Source: Thermopetrobacter sp964430935 (GTDB taxonomy: Bacteria; Pseudomonadota; Alphaproteobacteria; Rhizobiales; Aestuariivirgaceae). Taken from it: 32,592 nucleotides of DNA. The stretch is from assembly GCA_964430935.1 (NCBI GenBank), contig CAYSHK010000088.1, positions 1 to 32,592 on the forward strand, in the 5' to 3' direction. Each line of letters starts with the position of its first letter. Positions within the stretch are counted from its first letter, which is position 1. Positions 32,089 to 32,592 of this stretch are shown here, in pieces. The translations under genes were made by a program, and so were the position numbers. The notes under the pieces were generated by a model. That model did not search any database. It saw only the letters and a list, made by a program, of their open reading frames with translations, and was not told where the DNA came from.

Positions 32089-32592
32089 ATGCGTAGATCC
32101 GTTCTGTTCCTGGCCATGGCCCTGCCCCTGGCCACTCTCGCCTCCCCGATGCCGCAGCCCGCGCATGCGGGCCTGAAGCTCGACATCGTGGTCGATGGCG
32201 TCAGCGTCCGCGAGGTGCGCGGCTGGCGCGCCGACGATCCGCTGCCGAGGCGCGACCTGCGATGGCGTCTCGACCGTCTGCGCAAGATGGCCGCCTTTCC
32301 CCTGCTCAAGAAGAAGGATCGCAGGCACGTCGAGACCCTGATCGCCGCATACGAACGCCGTCTCGCCGCATCGCGCCCCACGCCGGCCGAAGAGCAGGCG
32401 CGCATGCTGCTGCGGCACTGGCACGGGCGGAACCTGCGGAACGCTCCGCAAAGGCGGCTGGAGCACGTCGCCGGCAGAATCGACGCGCTTCTGTCCCGGC
32501 AGGATCTGCGCCCGCGGCTCAGGCGGGAACTGGAGCGGCTGGGCGGCCGGATCCGGGCGGAGCTCGAGGCCCGGACCTCCAGCCTCGACATG
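32089..32592 (+). CDS. Secreted protein of unknown function (partial, C-terminus outside window)
   Basis: An open frame from ATG 32089 runs to the window edge (168 codons, no stop). A signal peptide is clear: MRRSVLFLAMALPLATLA and cleavage near PAHAG. The mature part is Arg-rich and helical, with repeated heptad-like patterns (LRWRLDRLRKM, RRLEHVAGRIDALL, LRRELERLGGRIRAELEA), and no recognised domain. AAGGAG sits nine bases before the ATG. It is divergent from the AhpD-like gene. Confidence 0.75.
   Translation, partial: MRRSVLFLAMALPLATLASPMPQPAHAGLKLDIVVDGVSVREVRGWRADDPLPRRDLRWRLDRLRKMAAFPLLKKKDRRHVETLIAAYERRLAASRPTPAEEQARMLLRHWHGRNLRNAPQRRLEHVAGRIDALLSRQDLRPRLRRELERLGGRIRAELEARTSSLDM

Noticed and set aside
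1..32592. tRNA or rRNA genes, CRISPR arrays, transposases, phage genes
   Set aside because: None seen: no T-loop-like GTTCGA contexts with matching stems, no repeated spacers, no recombinase or transposase motifs. A scan with dedicated tools could still find small items.

Overview
The window is a GC-rich (roughly two-thirds G+C), densely coded stretch of a bacterial chromosome, almost certainly from an alphaproteobacterium. The pointers are gene neighbourhoods typical of that class (dgt-argS-SPOR-like gene with erpA divergent; crcB-rluC-HAD-ATP12), several small families common there (DUF2842, DUF2905, PAS_5-type proteins), and a LexA box of the alphaproteobacterial type (GTTC-N7-GTTC). The genus cannot be named from the sequence. 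An NhaD-type Na+/H+ antiporter would fit a saline or alkaline habitat. I see no rRNA, tRNA, CRISPR array, insertion sequence, prophage or plasmid origin.

Layout. 1-5130 (minus): dgt, argS and a very long proline-rich membrane protein that runs off the left edge and is probably the SPOR-family cell-division protein usually found here. 5236-5565 (plus): the A-type Fe-S carrier erpA, divergent from dgt. 5580-9867 (minus): an AstE/aspartoacylase-family deacylase, nhaD, a glutathione S-transferase, a SpoIIAA-like protein and a small conserved-looking protein. 9868-10363: a gene-free island of unusually low G+C. 10364-13262 (plus): a tight crcB-rluC-HAD phosphatase-ATP12 run. 13275-14618 (minus): a CBS-pair protein and a rhomboid protease. 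14791-16149 (plus): a PAS_5-type protein, a Nudix hydrolase and a DUF2905 protein. 16262-17205 (minus): rplM-rpsI with a good promoter and terminator. 17513-19596 (plus): an exported protein of unknown function, a crotonase-fold protein and a CoA-binding protein. 19776-21889 (plus): an O-acetylhomoserine sulfhydrylase and a two-gene module made of a small unknown protein and a HEPN-like gene broken by one amber codon. 21949-25360 (plus): a TPP-riboswitch-controlled THI4-type thiazole synthase, then bioB, a fructosamine-kinase-like protein and a DUF2842 protein. 25373-26146 (minus) is a protein of unknown function, divergent from a PRMT-like methyltransferase (26422-27342, plus). 27446-32018 (minus): a LexA-controlled Y-family DNA polymerase, an ABC-F ATPase, a methionine-rich c-type cytochrome and an AhpD-like protein. 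A secreted protein (plus) runs off the right edge.

Most of this is housekeeping. The parts that stand out are: (i) the HEPN-like gene, whose frame is intact except for a TAG where I expect a glutamine codon; (ii) a THI4 homologue under a TPP riboswitch that has alanine where the sulfur-donor cysteine or sulfide-dependent histidine is expected; (iii) a bacterial protein with most hallmarks of protein arginine methyltransferases; (iv) a Y-family polymerase with intact catalytic residues, a beta-clamp motif and a LexA box lying on its -10 element; and (v) the low-GC island upstream of crcB. I found no clearly new multi-gene defence or metabolic system. The HEPN module and the PRMT-like gene are the best candidates for unexplored biology.
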